Shown piece after piece: positions 23,618 through 34,929 of a DNA stretch of 64,000 bases. Each line of letters opens with the position of its first letter. The first letter of the stretch is position 1. Source of the DNA: Lathyrus oleraceus (lineage: Eukaryota; Streptophyta; Magnoliopsida; Fabales; Fabaceae); NCBI RefSeq assembly GCF_024323335.1, contig NC_066582.1, forward strand, positions 95,511,444 through 95,575,443, read 5' to 3'. The notes under the pieces are model-generated. The model had not been told where the DNA came from and ran no database searches. It worked only from the letters and a program-made list of their open reading frames with translations. Position numbers and translations under genes: made by a program.

Positions 23618-23628
23618 TCTATAAATAC
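23618..23628 (+). promoter_or_regulatory. TATA box, element B LTR
   Basis: TCTATAAATACC about 215 bases into the LTR is a strong plant TATA match. The same site is at 41758-41768 in the 3' LTR. Transcription would start near 23650, giving a short U3 and long R-U5. Confidence 0.65.
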
Positions 23629-25026
23629 CAAGGCTTCACTTGAGAGAACACAAAACAAAGGGGGATTTTGAAGAGAAGCAAAATACTCTGAGGTTTCCTT
23701 GGAACAAAACCCTGAGGAAAAAGATAGTGAGAGAAGACCTAACGGAGTTCAGAGCAGCCTCCAAACCCCGAAGGGAACTCAACTACACAGAATCACCTCT
23801 GCCTCACATAAACCCTGAAGATTGTTTTGTAAACCTCACGGGTGCAACTCAATTTCAATCAAGCTCTCCAATCAGGTTTGCCTTTATTCCCATTACCTTT
23901 TGCTTTGAAGTTGAATACTCTGAATGTATGAGGTATGATGGATGAATTTCATTAGGTTTTTCGCCCATGGGTTTAATATGTATATGAATGTATAAACAAT
24001 GCCTTGAATGTTTAACCTTTTAATTTTTGAGTGTATGCCACAGGGTTTGAGGTTTCTGAAACCATACTGTTGTTCATGAAAAAAATGCTTATGGTGTTTC
24101 ACTAACCCTTTTGTTGAATTATTGTGAGGGCTCACATGACTTTTGCAGGGATAACTTGCGTGGTTTCCCACTTTATTTGTGGGATAACCCCTGGAGGTTC
24201 ATTCCGATTACCTGTACTGACCCACTTTCTTTGATGATGTTAGCTTGGAAGGATCTCAGGGTTTCCTATTCCTCTAATTGCTGTTACTTCGGATCTTTAT
24301 CCGCGTGGTACTTTTACATTTTTCCCGCATTTTACTGCTTTCCTAGCTGGAAGACCTCGATAGGAGGCAACGTTTGAGCCCCTTGGTGGCATTTTACTTT
24401 GAGATACATGTTTTGTGTTTTGTATTCATATCCCTGCAGGTAGCGCGGTTCATTCATCAAGGACTGCCTTTTTGCCCTCGAGCATCCCAAACCCTAAAAC
24501 CCAAAGCAACACGTTAACTCCTTCTACTACAGGCGAGTAAGTCTCCAAAGGTCGAGCATCCGGTAGATTGCGTAGTGACGTCGTTCGCCCAAAACCCAAT
24601 CTATAACCCCGTAGTTAGCCGAACTACGTTTTGCTCTGATTCTCAGGCCAGATGAGATACGTAGGCATAAGACGCGATGTCTTAGCGAGCACACATCCCA
24701 ACCCATAGGTCAGCCGAGCTACGAAGACTCTGATTCTCATATTCAGATGAGATACGTATGCAGTGGATGCGACATCCGCGCGAGTCATTTTCATTTAACC
24801 CTTTTTTTTTTGCAAACAGCACAAGATAAACCCACACCCTTTAGACGAAAACTACAAAAGTGGATCCCGTAGAGTACTACGGATGCGTAGGGGTGCTAAT
24901 ACCTTCCCTTCGCATAACCGACTCCCGAACCCAAGATTTGGTTGCGAGACCCCGTCTTGTCCTTTCCTTTTTTTCAGGTTTACTTTGAGCGTTTCCTTTC
25001 CCTCCTTTGGGATGAATAACGCACGG

Positions 25027-25040
25027 TGGCGACTCTTCTG
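25027..25040 (+). promoter_or_regulatory. Primer-binding-site copy inside element B 5' LTR
   Basis: TGGCGACTCTTCTG lies 56 to 69 bases before the LTR end and matches the true primer-binding site TGGCGACTCTGCTG at 25098 in 13 of 14 positions. The 3' LTR has the same sequence at 43167-43180. Confidence 0.6.
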
Positions 25041-25097
25041 TCTTTTTCTTTCGCCGGTTGTTTTTTTTGCGCACTGTATTTTTCAGGTTGTGACAGC

Positions 25098-25115
25098 TGG
25101 CGACTCTGCTGGGGA
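25098..25115 (+). promoter_or_regulatory. Primer-binding site, element B (tRNA-Arg type)
   Basis: TGGCGACTCTGCTGGGGA lies two bases after the LTR end. Ogre/Tat elements are known to use a tRNA-Arg primer, and the sequence fits that group; I have not aligned it to a tRNA. Confidence 0.75.
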
Positions 25116-26215
25116 AAACCATCTGCCCTAAGCGAGTCCCTCCTAGCTTTTGTAGTTTGTTTGTTTATTGGGTGTTCATGCTTTTGTGCAGTTATTTATT
25201 TACCTGCTTTACCTTATTGCATTGTGTATATATCATTGCTGTTTCTGTTGGCTGGCTGCTTGGTGATCTTTGTGAGATGAGTTCTATACCCGAGCTCGAG
25301 TGCACTTAGGATAGGAGAATGGCATAGTCCTGTCGACTTGTGTGGAGTTATTCCTTAGCGAGTCGACTTGCAAGCCCATTCACTTGGTGGAGGTCATGTT
25401 GAGATCAATGATGTCACACAAGTAAGTTGTGGTTAGACATTACTTGTTCCAATATAGACCTAAGAAGCCAAGGACCTTAGTTTACCAAACCCATCTTGGC
25501 CTATTCGTAGGACGTAGTGCAAAAGTCGTTCAAGTGTAAGATTTGATACGATTGTTACGCGATACTACACTCATAAGAGTCTCTCTTGAGAATATTGTTG
25601 GAATACGAGTAGTCGTTCCTCTGATAATATCCGAAAGATAGGATTATGACTATGGGAACCTTTTGTAGAACATGTTTGGCAGGTTTAAACCTTAGTACAC
25701 TCCTTTTGGGTGGTTCATAACCTAAACTTCATGCTCGTGACTTGCAACAAACCCTTGATTCATGGTTAATCCGATCAGGTATCCTTAATATCAATGAAAC
25801 TCGGGTGTTGATAAGGTGTAAACCATAATCCACTAAAATAGGTGGTTGATATTAAGGATAACATGATCCATCCCATGACCTTTGTTTGGTGTGCTCTTAA
25901 TTTCTCTCCAGACAGTGCAACCTGACAGATGTTCAAGCGGATCCATCAATTCTGATTGACATGCCTTTGCATTGCATAACATCATCTGCATATTTGCATC
26001 CAACATCTCATGCTTATTCATTTGCAGGGTATTCCCTTTCAAAACGGGGGTGCCTTAAAACTGAACAAGCAGTGCATCGCATACCATGCATATTAACCCT
26101 TGTCTGTTTTGCCGGTGTCACCGCAGTGTCTAATGTTTGTTCCCTGTATCAGGCAGTTATTGGTCCCAAGCGAGTTCACAGATACCCGACAAAGGAAAAC
26201 CGTCCACAGCTAGCG
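25116..26215 (+). other. Element B leader
   Basis: About 1.1 kb between primer-binding site and gag. Some Ogre elements carry an extra ORF before gag; I see none here. The gag frame is open upstream to 25961, but that part has no recognisable domain. Confidence 0.55.
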
Positions 26216-27010
26216 ATGGACCAAGTACAGAAAGAGCTGGCTGATATGCGTGAAAGGATGGATCAGTTCATGACATTGATGACTGGTATGGTAGCAGGTC
26301 AGGAAAAGCTGAGGGAATTGGTTGAGCAACCGAGACACGATCCGGAGGTGGAGATACCAAATGTTGAGGGAAACCCTGGTAACCCTGGGAACGCTGATAA
26401 CCCTGTGAACACTAGTAACGCGGGTAACGCAAATGCTGATGGAAACCCGGGTAATGTTGGCAACACAGGGAATGTTGGGAATGGTATTGGTGGAAGATAC
26501 AATGTGAATCAAGGAATTCGGATTAACGGGCACCCCGTTATTGAAGATTATCAGTGCGATCAATTTTCTTTGCACGACGAGGCCCTCGAGACCACTCGCC
26601 GTATGGATGAGCTTGCTGAGAAGCTCAAATCTTTGGAGTCTCAAAATTCCTTAGGCTTTGATGTCACAAATCTTGGTCTAGTTCAGGGAGTAAGGATTCC
26701 TCACAAGTTCAAACCCCCTACTTTTGAGAAATACAACGGGGCTTCTTGCCCACGCACTCATCTCCAATCTTATCTGGGAAGGTTGGGAGCTCACACGGAA
26801 GATGAAAAGCTGTGGATGTACTATTTTGAAGACAGTCTAACTGGAGCTTCTCGTGAATGGTATTCTCATTTGTCTCGTACTACCATCAAGAGCTGGAAAG
26901 ACTTGGCAGAGGCTTTTATCAAGCAATATCAATACAACTTGGACATGGCTCCAAATTGGACCTTGTTGCAAGGTATGTCTCAGACTGCCAAGGAAACCTT
27001 TAGAGAGTAT
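26216..27010 (+). pseudogene. Element B gag, 5' part (split by element C)
   Basis: Gag N-terminal segment of an Ogre/Tat element. I chose the ATG at 26216 because it opens a likely coiled coil (MDQVQKELADMRERMDQF). The frame is open upstream to 25961, so an earlier start is possible. After the coiled coil comes a low-complexity Gly/Asn/Pro stretch (residues about 52-92, repeats of GNPGN and GNVGN), then IPHKFKPPTFEKYNG and the gag domain with DSLTGASREWYSHL and WKDLAEAFIKQY. The reading frame is cut at 27010 by insertion of C and resumes at 34935. Confidence 0.85.
27006..27010. repeat. Target-site duplication of element C, left
   Basis: AGTAT precedes the C LTR and is repeated at 34930-34934 after the other LTR. 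Removing C and one copy restores the gag reading frame (FRE-Y-AQRW). Confidence 0.93.
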
Positions 27011-27136
27011 TGTAACACCCCAAATAAAGTAAAAGAATTATTTAATTAAGTTAATAATATATTTAATAATTTAATTAAATAAATTGAATTATTGGATTAT
27101 TATTATTATTTTGGAATAATAATTATTATTGGAAAA

Positions 27137-27144
27137 TATATAAG
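27137..27144 (+). promoter_or_regulatory. Probable TATA box, element C LTR
   Basis: TATATAAG followed by TGGAATAAGAG, about 126 bases into the LTR. The 3' LTR has the same site at 33354-33361. Confidence 0.5.
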
Positions 27145-27577
27145 TGGAATAAGAGAAAAGGTTTTCATTTTTGGAAAAGGTTTTTTTTACGTGAAAACTG
27201 AGAAGCTGCAGAGAAGAGGAAAAGGGAAAAGAGCTGTAGAGCAAAGGTTGGAGAACGGAAAAGCTTGAAGCTCGAAGAGTTGCCGGATTGTTAAGGTAAG
27301 GGGGGTTTATCGTCGTTTAATGGGTATTATCGATTAACATGTAATGGGTAGTGATAAGCCGTCGATTGACCCTAATTGGGATTTAGAATGCTGAGAAATT
27401 ATGTTGAATAAGTTGTATTAAAGCTGAAATTGAATTTGTGTTGAGTGTATTGTGAATTTCTGAGCGTATAGCTTTTTACGGAAGTTGAATCGGAGGTCCG
27501 GAAGCCCTCCAACGGCGGAAAATGCGGAAACTCTGCATTCTGCCTTGTGTTAGCGCAGGAACTGCTGTTTCGCCTGC

Positions 27578-27685
27578 GTTAACCGGTTAACCCAGGGTGT
27601 TAACCGGTTAACACTGTTATAAATTGTGAAAAATGTTGAGTTTTGCCTGCGTTAACCGGTTAACCTATAGCGTTAACCGGTTAAC
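27578..27685. repeat. Four GTTAACCGGTTAAC palindromes, 5' LTR of C
   Basis: The perfect 14-bp palindrome occurs at 27578-27591, 27599-27612, 27651-27664 and 27672-27685. The copies form two closely spaced pairs, with start-to-start distances of 21, 52 and 21 bases. The first and third copies are both preceded by GCCTGC. Each contains the GGTTAA/TTAACC word of plant GT-type sites. Confidence 0.9.
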
Positions 27686-28022
27686 ACTGTTGCAGTATGT
27701 AAAAATGGTTGATTTTTATGATGTAAGTGTAATTGGTGATTGGCCTATTGTATCCAATTGTGATAAATAAATTCGTGGAGTCTATGTTGCGAAATGTTGA
27801 TGCAAATATGTTGATAAGTTGTTTTTGTGGAAAATATTAAGTTGTAGGCTAATGAGCCAAAGTTGAATATAAGTTGTTTTGTTGAAAATGCTGAGTTGTA
27901 GGCTGATGAGCCAAAGTTGATTTTTAAGTTGTTGTTGCTGAAAAAGCTGTTATGTTGTCGTTGTTATTATGTTGTGGAACTTTCAAGTCGTACATGCCAT
28001 ATACATTCATATGCATTAAGTC

Positions 28023-28110
28023 GGGGCTTTTGCTCACACCACGTTGGCCTGGATTGGCAAAATTATGGGGCTTTTGCTCACACCACGTTGGCCTGGATTG
28101 GCAAAAATTT
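28023..28110 (+). repeat. 44-bp tandem duplication in 5' LTR of C
   Basis: Two adjacent copies of a 44-bp unit starting GGGGCTTTTGCTCACACCAC (28023 and 28067). Also present in the 3' LTR from about 34240. Just upstream (27842-27935) a longer unit with TTGTAGGCT.ATGAGCCAAAG is also repeated. Confidence 0.8.
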
Positions 28111-28717
28111 TAAGTTGAAAGTTGAAGGCTTATGCCTTGATGCCCACTAAACTGGCAATGATTTTAAGTTGGGAGTTTTACTCCAAATGGTACCACATGC
28201 ATGAAGAGTCGAGTCTCATTTGAGTTGCATTTACGTTGTGTTTGAATATGATGTTGAGTTGAATATGCTGCTACCGAATGCATGATATGATGTGGGTGAT
28301 TAACGTGTAAAGTTACTTAACATAACATGATGATTTATAATATTTGTTATATCGATTGAGGAACTCACCCTTACAGTTATATTTTTCAGGTAACGAGCAG
28401 TGAGTTGAGTAGAAGCTAGTGCTTGAAGTCTAGAGTGGTTTTAGTGGGTCATGCTCTGATAGATGTAACATCGGGACGGGATATTTTATTTGTTGAATAA
28501 ATGTTAATTTTAAGATATTACAGATGTTGAATGTTTCTATCCGCTGCGAATTTTTAAAGAAGTGTTCATGTTGGATTAAATAATGAGCATGACTGATTTT
28601 TACGGTGAATTATGTGAAGTATTATGTGACACCCTTGGTGCATGATTACTCTAATATTGATTTATATGCTGTTGTTTTAATTAAATATTTGGGGTATTTA
28701 GAAGGGTGTTACATTAG

Positions 28718-28729
28718 TGGTATCAGAGC
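28718..28729 (+). promoter_or_regulatory. Primer-binding site, element C (tRNA-iMet)
   Basis: TGGTATCAGAGC four bases after the LTR end matches the complement of the 3' end of initiator tRNA-Met, the usual primer for chromoviruses. Confidence 0.9.
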
Positions 28730-28827
28730 AGGTCGGTCTGTCCGGCCAGTTGTCGTGTCGTTACTGTCTAACAATTGTGTAATTGTTATTAATCTAACGT
28801 TAAGTTGTGTTGTATTGATAAGTTGAA

Positions 28828-31800
28828 ATGGCTGGAAGGAATGACGCTGCAATGGCTGCCGCAATGCAAGCAATGGCACAAGCGGTGCAGAACTTGCCAA
28901 ATGCTGGTGGTGATGCTGGATCACGTAGCTTGGCGACTTTTCAGAGAGAGAATCCGCCGGTGTTTAAAGGGAAGCATGATCCAGATGCAACCTTGGGATG
29001 GTTGAAAGAGATTGAGAGAATCTTCCGTGTTATGGATTGCACTCCAACTCAGAAGGTTCGGTATGGTACTCACATGCTAGCAGTCGAAGCTGATGACTGG
29101 TGGCTAGAGACTCACGAGGGGTTGACCGTGGCAGGTGAAGTCATTACTTGGGATGTATTCCGTAGGGAATTTCTGAGGAAGTATTATCCGGAAGATGTCC
29201 GTGGTAAGAAGGAAATTGAATTCCTTGAGCTGAAGCAAGGAAACATGTCTGTCACTGATTATGCTGCGAAATTTGTGGAGTTGTCTAAATTTTATCCTCA
29301 TTACACTGGTGCTGGTGCTGAATTTTCAAAGTGCATCAAGTTTGAAAATGGATTGCGCTCTGAAATTAAGAAGGCTGTTGGGTATCAGAAGATACGCATT
29401 TTCACTGAATTGGTTGATAGCTGCAGGATATTTGAAGAGGACAATAATGCTCATTACAAGATTGTCAGTGATCGCAGAGGCAAGCAACATCAAAACCGTG
29501 GCAAGCCGTATGATGTTCCAGCTGGAAAGGGGAAGCAAAGAGCTGCTCCGGCTCAGAGAGCTAGTGGGGGAGGCGCTCCTACTGGTATAGTTTGCTTCAA
29601 GTGTGGTCAGGCTGGTCATAAGAGTAATGTATGCACTGCTGAAGTAAAGAGGTGTTTTCGCTGTGGTAAGATTGGCCATGCAATAGCTGATTGCAAGCAC
29701 AAGGAAGTGATTTGTTTTAATTGCGGAGAAGAAGGGCATATTGGAAGTCAGTGTCAGAAGCCGAAGAAAGGGAATCAGTCAGGAGGCAAGGTCTTTGCTT
29801 TATCGGGTTCTGAGGCTTCTGCAGATGATCGTTTGATCCGAGGTACGTGTTATATTAATGGCTTTCCTCTTGTAGCTATTATTGACACAGGTGCGACTCA
29901 TTCCTTTATATCTTTGGATTGTGCTGTGAAACTTAAGTTAGAGATATCTGAGATGTTTGGTAGTATGGTAATTGATACTCCTGCGAAGGGCTCAGTGACT
30001 ACTACTTCGGTTTGTTTAAACTGTCCTTTGAGTATTTTTGGTAGGGACTTTGGAATGGACCTAGTGTGTCTTCCACTAGTGCAGATTGATGTTATTCTGG
30101 GTATGAACTGGTTGGTGTGTAACCGAGTTTCTATCAATTGTTTTGATAAGACTGTGATATTTCCTGAGAGTGAGGAAGGAAAGAGTTTGTTTCTATCAGC
30201 GAGACAAGTGGATGAGGAAGTAGCTGATGGGGCAGAGTTGTTTATGCTGTTAGCGACTTTGGAGGCTAAAGATAAACTGATGATTTGCGATCTAGCTGTG
30301 GTGTGTGATTTTCCTGATGTGTTTCCGGAAGAAGTGAATGAATTGCCGCCAGAGCGTGAAGTGGAGTTCTCTATTGACTTGGTACCTGGTACTAGGCCGA
30401 TATCGATGGCTCCGTACCGTATGTCTGCTGTTGAGTTAACTGAATTGAAGAGTCAGTTGGAAGATCTATTGGATAAGAAATTTATTCGTCCGAGTGTGTC
30501 ACCGTGGGGTGCACCAGTGCTATTGGTTAAGAAGAAAGAAGGTACTATGAGGTTGTGTGTGGACTACAGGCAACTGAATAAAGTGACGATCAAGAATCGG
30601 TATCCTTTGCCGAGGATTGATGATTTGATGGATCAGTTGGTTGGTGCAAGTGTGTTCAGTAAAATAGATTTGAGATCTGGGTATCATCAGATCCGTGTGA
30701 AAACAGAGGATATTCAGAAGACTGCTTTCAGAACAAGGTATGGACATTATGAGTATTCTGTAATGCCTTTTGGTGTGACTAATGCACCTGGAGTATTTAT
30801 GGAGTATATGAATAGGATTTTCCATCCGTACCTAGACAAGTTTGTTGTGGTGTTTATTGATGATATTTTGGTGTATTCGAAATCTGAAGAAGAGCATGCT
30901 GAACATTTGAGAGTGGTTTTAGATGTCCTACGAGAAAAGAAGTTATTTGCTAAATTGTCCAAGTGCGAATTTTGGTTAGGAGAGGTAAGTTTTCTTGGTC
31001 ATGTGATTTCAAGAGGTGGCGTTGCTGTTGATCCTTCTAAGATAGAAGCGGTATCTAAGTGGGAAGCTCCAAAGTCTGTTGCTGAGATTCGAAGTTTTCT
31101 TGGTTTGGCTGGTTATTATAGGAAGTTCATTGAGGGATTTTCTAAGTTGGCGTTACCATTGACGATGTTGACTAGAAAGGGGCAAGCGTTTGTTTGGGAC
31201 TCAAAATGTGAAGGAGGTTTCCAAGAGTTAAAGAGAAGGTTAACTACTGCTCCTATTCTGATATTACCGAGTTCGTCGGAATCATTTGAAGTTTACTGTG
31301 ATGCTTCATTGTTGGGTTTGGGTGGCGTGTTGATGCAGAATAAGCAGGTTATAGCTTATGCTTCAAGACAGCTGAGGGTTCATGAGAGGAACTACCCGAC
31401 GCACGATTTAGAGTTGGCAGCTGTGGTGTTTGTTCTGAAGTTATGGAGACATTACTTGTACGGGTCAAGATTTGAGGTTTTCAGTGACCACAAAAGTTTA
31501 AAGTATTTGTTTGATCAGAAAGAGCTGAATATGAGGCAGAGAAGATGGTTAGAGTTTCTGAAGGATTATGACTTTGGGTTGAATTACCATCCGGGTAAAG
31601 CAAACGTAGTGGCTGATGCATTGAGTCGGAAATCATTACATATGTCTATGTTAATGGTTAAGGAATTGGATTTAATTGAACAGTTTAGAGACTTGAGTTT
31701 GGTGTGTGAGAGTACTCACAATAGTGTTAGATTGGGAATGTTGAAGTTGACGAGTGGTATTCTGGATGAGATCAGAGAGGGTCAGAAATCCGATATGCTT

Positions 31801-33186
31801 TTGGTTGATAAGTTGACTCTAGTGAATCAAGGTCAAGGTGGCGAATTCAGAGTTGATGAGAATGGTATTTTGAAGTTTGGTAGTCGGGTGTGTATTCCGG
31901 ATGTTACCGAGCTTAAGAAGAGTATTCTTGAGGAAGGACATCGTAGTGGTCTGAGTATTCATCCTGGAGCTACGAAGATGTATCATGATTTGAAGAAGTT
32001 ATTTTGGTGGCCGGGAATGAAAAGAGAAATTGCGAGTTTTGTCTATTCTTGTTTGACTTGTCAGAAGTCAAAGATTGAGCATCAGAAGCCGTCTGGGCTA
32101 ATGCAACCGTTGGCTATTCCAGAGTGGAAGTGGGATAGTATCAGTATGGATTTTGTTTCTGGTTTACCGAGGACAAGTAAGAATTTTGAAGCTATTTGGG
32201 TGATTGTTGACAGATTAACAAAGTCGGCTCATTTCATTCCGATTAGAATGGATTATCCGTTAGAAAAATTGGCTGAGTTGTATATTGAGAAGATTGTAAG
32301 TTTGCATGGTATTCCGTCGAGTATTGTTTCGGACAGAGATCCTAGATTTACATCGAAGTTCTGGGAAGGTTTGCAGAGAGCTTTGGGAACTAAGCTGAGA
32401 TTGAGTTCTGCATATCATCCGCAGACTGACGGTCAGACTGAGAGGACGATTCAGTCATTAGAAGATCTTTTGAGAGCTTGTGTTTTGGAAAAAGGCGGTG
32501 GTTGGGATTGTTATTTACCGTTGATTGAGTTTACCTACAACAATAGTTTTCATTCGAGCATTGGTATGGCGCCGTTTGAAGCTTTGTATGGTAGGAGATG
32601 TCGGACACCGTTATGTTGGTGTGAGTCCGGTGAGAGTGCTGTGGTCGGACCGGAAATTGTTCAACAGACTACAGAAAAGATTAAGATGATTCAGGAAAAG
32701 ATGAGGATGGCTCAGAGTCGTCAGAAGAGTTATCATGACAAGAGGAGGAAGTCACTTGAGTTTCAAGAGGGAGATCATGTGTTTCTTCGTGTTACTCCGA
32801 TAACAGGTGTTGGTCGGGCTTTGAAGTCGAAGAAGTTGACACCTCGATTTATTGGTCCTTATCAGATTTTAGAGAGGATAGGAGAGGTAGCCTATCGTAT
32901 CGCTTTACCGCCGTCACTTGCGAATTTGCATGAGGTTTTTCATGTGTCTCAGTTGAGGAGGTACATTCATGATCCGTCGCATGTATTCCAAGTGGATGAT
33001 GTACAGGTGAGAGATAACCTGACTATTGAAACATCGCCTATGAGGATCGAGGATCGAGAGTTGAAGCAGTTGCGGGGTAAAGAGATTGCCTTAGTGAAGG
33101 TAGCTTGGGGAGGACCAGCAGGTGGCAATGTGACTTGGGAACTGGAGAGTCAGATGAAGGAGTCCTATCCAGAGTTATTTGTTTGA
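28828..33186 (+). CDS. Gag-pol polyprotein of element C, uninterrupted
   Basis: Single 1452-residue frame. The ATG at 28828 follows the primer-binding site by about 100 bases and precedes a typical chromovirus gag N-terminus. Gag domain residues about 40-240 ([17 protein letters not shown]). Three CCHC zinc knuckles: 256-269, 276-289 and 296-309. Protease active site [11 protein letters not shown] with Asp353. RT with VDYRQLNK (Asp579) and catalytic FIDD at 676-679, Phe replacing the commoner Tyr. RNase H acidic residues Asp825, Glu862 and Asp887. Integrase zinc site His1038, His1045, Cys1075, Cys1078 and catalytic Asp1108, Asp1169, Glu1205 (D-X35-E spacing intact). The last 50 or so residues ([18 protein letters not shown]) look like a chromodomain, which in this group directs integration to marked chromatin. 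No stop or frameshift. It encodes everything expected for retrotransposition; activity is inference. Confidence 0.95.
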   Translation: MAGRNDAAMAAAMQAMAQAVQNLPNAGGDAGSRSLATFQRENPPVFKGKHDPDATLGWLKEIERIFRVMDCTPTQKVRYGTHMLAVEADDWWLETHEGLTVAGEVITWDVFRREFLRKYYPEDVRGKKEIEFLELKQGNMSVTDYAAKFVELSKFYPHYTGAGAEFSKCIKFENGLRSEIKKAVGYQKIRIFTELVDSCRIFEEDNNAHYKIVSDRRGKQHQNRGKPYDVPAGKGKQRAAPAQRASGGGAPTGIVCFKCGQAGHKSNVCTAEVKRCFRCGKIGHAIADCKHKEVICFNCGEEGHIGSQCQKPKKGNQSGGKVFALSGSEASADDRLIRGTCYINGFPLVAIIDTGATHSFISLDCAVKLKLEISEMFGSMVIDTPAKGSVTTTSVCLNCPLSIFGRDFGMDLVCLPLVQIDVILGMNWLVCNRVSINCFDKTVIFPESEEGKSLFLSARQVDEEVADGAELFMLLATLEAKDKLMICDLAVVCDFPDVFPEEVNELPPEREVEFSIDLVPGTRPISMAPYRMSAVELTELKSQLEDLLDKKFIRPSVSPWGAPVLLVKKKEGTMRLCVDYRQLNKVTIKNRYPLPRIDDLMDQLVGASVFSKIDLRSGYHQIRVKTEDIQKTAFRTRYGHYEYSVMPFGVTNAPGVFMEYMNRIFHPYLDKFVVVFIDDILVYSKSEEEHAEHLRVVLDVLREKKLFAKLSKCEFWLGEVSFLGHVISRGGVAVDPSKIEAVSKWEAPKSVAEIRSFLGLAGYYRKFIEGFSKLALPLTMLTRKGQAFVWDSKCEGGFQELKRRLTTAPILILPSSSESFEVYCDASLLGLGGVLMQNKQVIAYASRQLRVHERNYPTHDLELAAVVFVLKLWRHYLYGSRFEVFSDHKSLKYLFDQKELNMRQRRWLEFLKDYDFGLNYHPGKANVVADALSRKSLHMSMLMVKELDLIEQFRDLSLVCESTHNSVRLGMLKLTSGILDEIREGQKSDMLLVDKLTLVNQGQGGEFRVDENGILKFGSRVCIPDVTELKKSILEEGHRSGLSIHPGATKMYHDLKKLFWWPGMKREIASFVYSCLTCQKSKIEHQKPSGLMQPLAIPEWKWDSISMDFVSGLPRTSKNFEAIWVIVDRLTKSAHFIPIRMDYPLEKLAELYIEKIVSLHGIPSSIVSDRDPRFTSKFWEGLQRALGTKLRLSSAYHPQTDGQTERTIQSLEDLLRACVLEKGGGWDCYLPLIEFTYNNSFHSSIGMAPFEALYGRRCRTPLCWCESGESAVVGPEIVQQTTEKIKMIQEKMRMAQSRQKSYHDKRRKSLEFQEGDHVFLRVTPITGVGRALKSKKLTPRFIGPYQILERIGEVAYRIALPPSLANLHEVFHVSQLRRYIHDPSHVFQVDDVQVRDNLTIETSPMRIEDRELKQLRGKEIALVKVAWGGPAGGNVTWELESQMKESYPELFV

Positions 33187-33215
33187 GGTATGTTTTCGAG
33201 GACGAAAACTCTTTT

Positions 33216-33228
33216 AGTGGGGGAGAGT
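33216..33228 (+). promoter_or_regulatory. Polypurine tract, element C
   Basis: AGTGGGGGAGAGT ends directly at the 3' LTR start. Primes plus-strand synthesis. Confidence 0.88.
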
Positions 33229-34929
33229 TGTAACACCCCAAATAAAGTAAAAGAATTATTTAATTAAGTTAATAATATATTTAATAATTTAATTAAATAA
33301 ATTGAATTATTGGATTATTATTATTATTTTGGAATAATAATTATTATTGGAAATATATAAGTGGAATAAGAGAAAAGGTTTTCATTTTTGGAAAAGGTTT
33401 TTTTTACGTGAAAACTGAGAAGCTGCAGAGAAGAGGAAAAGGGCAAAGAGCTGTAGAGCAAAGGTTGGAGAACGGAAAAGCTTGAAGCTCGAAGAGTTGC
33501 CGGATTGTTAAGGTAAGGGGGTTTATCGTCGTTTAATGGGTATTATCGATTAACATGTAATGGGTAGTGATAAGCCGTCGATTGACCCTAATTGGGATTT
33601 AGAATGCTGAGAAATTATGTTGAATAAGTTGTATTAAAGCTGAAATTGAATTTGTGTTGAGTGTATTGTGAATTTCTGAGCGTATAGCTTTTTACGGAAG
33701 TTGAATCGGAGGTCCGGAAGCCCTCCAACGGCGGAAAATGCGGAAACTCTGCATTCTGCCTTGTGTTAGCGCAGGAACTGCTGTTTCGCCTGCGTTAACC
33801 GGTTAACCCAGGGTGTTAACCGGTTAACACTGTTATAAATTGTGAAAAATGTTGAGTTTTGCCTGCGTTAACCGGTTAACCTATAGCGTTAACCGGTTAA
33901 CACTGTTGCAGTATGTAAAAATGGTTGATTTTTATGATGTAAGTGTAATTGGTGATTGGCCTATTGTATCCAATTGTGATAAATAAATTCGTGGAGTCTA
34001 TGTTGCGAAATGTTGATGCAAATATGTTGATAAGTTGTTTTTGTGGAAAATATTAAGTTGTAGGCTAATGAGCCAAAGTTGAATATAAGTTGTTTTGTTG
34101 AAAATGCTGAGTTGTAGGCTGATGAGCCAAAGTTGATTTTTAAGTTGTTGTTGCTGAAAAAGCTGTTATGTTGTCGTTGTTATTATGTTGTGGAACTTTC
34201 AAGTCGTACATGCCATATACATTCATATGTATTAAGTCGGGGCTTTTGCTCACACCACGTTGGCCTGGATTGGCAAAATTATGGGGCTTTTGCTCACACC
34301 ACGTTGGCCTGGATTGGCAAAAATTTTAAGTTGAAAGTTGAAGGCTTATGCCTTGATGCCCACTAAACTGGCAATGATTTTAAGTTGGGAGTTTTACTCC
34401 AAATGGTACCACATGCATGAAGAGTCGAGTCTCATTTGAGTTGCATTTACGTTGTGTTTGAATATGATGTTGAGTTGAATATGCTGCTACCGAATGCATG
34501 ATATGATGTGGGTGATTAACGTGTAAAGTTACTTAACATAACATGATGATTTATAATATTTGTTATATCGATTGAGGAACTCACCCTTACAGTTATATTT
34601 TTCAGGTAACGAGCAGTGAGTTGAGTAGAAGCTAGTGCTTGAAGTCTAGAGTGGTTTTAGTGGGTCATGCTCTGATAGATGTAACATCGGGACGGGATGT
34701 TTTATTTGTTGAATAAATGTTAATTTTAAGATATTACAGATGTTGAATGTTTCTATCCGCTGCGAATTTTTAAAGAAGTGTTCATGTTGGATTAAATAAT
34801 GAGCATGACTGATTTTTACGGTGAATTATGTGAAGTATTATGTGACACCCTTGGTGCATGATTACTCTAATATTGATTTATATGCTGTTGTTTTAATTAA
34901 ATATTTGGGGTATTTAGAAGGGTGTTACA
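33229..34929 (+). mobile_element. Element C, 3' LTR
   Basis: 1701 bp, nearly identical to 27011-28713. It carries the same four palindromes at 33794-33807, 33815-33828, 33867-33880 and 33888-33901, unchanged. Followed by the AGTAT duplication. Confidence 0.93.

Larger units (their letters stand above)
23405..25095 (+). mobile_element. Element B, 5' LTR
   Basis: 1691 bp, opening TGTAACACCCCAAAATTTGC and closing GGTTGTGACA. Directly followed by GC and the primer-binding site. Contains poly-A and AAT microsatellite-like runs near 23493-23570, a TATA box, and near its end a copy of the primer-binding-site sequence. No gene. Confidence 0.9.
27011..28713 (+). mobile_element. Element C, 5' LTR
   Basis: 1703 bp. 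It opens TGTAACACCC and closes GGGTGTTACA, a perfect 10-bp terminal inverted repeat. It contains four GTTAACCGGTTAAC palindromes and a 44-bp tandem duplication. Confidence 0.93.
27011..34929 (+). mobile_element. Element C: intact Tekay/Del-type chromovirus
   Basis: Complete 7919-bp Ty3/gypsy element with two LTRs of about 1.7 kb, tRNA-iMet primer-binding site, one long gag-pol frame, polypurine tract and AGTAT duplication. The LTRs differ by eye at three substitutions and two single-base length changes only, so insertion was recent compared with its neighbours. Order RT-RNase H-integrase and a chromodomain-like C-terminus place it among chromoviruses; LTR length and gag sequence suggest Tekay/Del. 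Confidence 0.93.

Noticed and set aside
28709..28924. Minus-strand frame over the primer-binding site of C
   Set aside because: Shadow of the gag start and leader on the plus strand.
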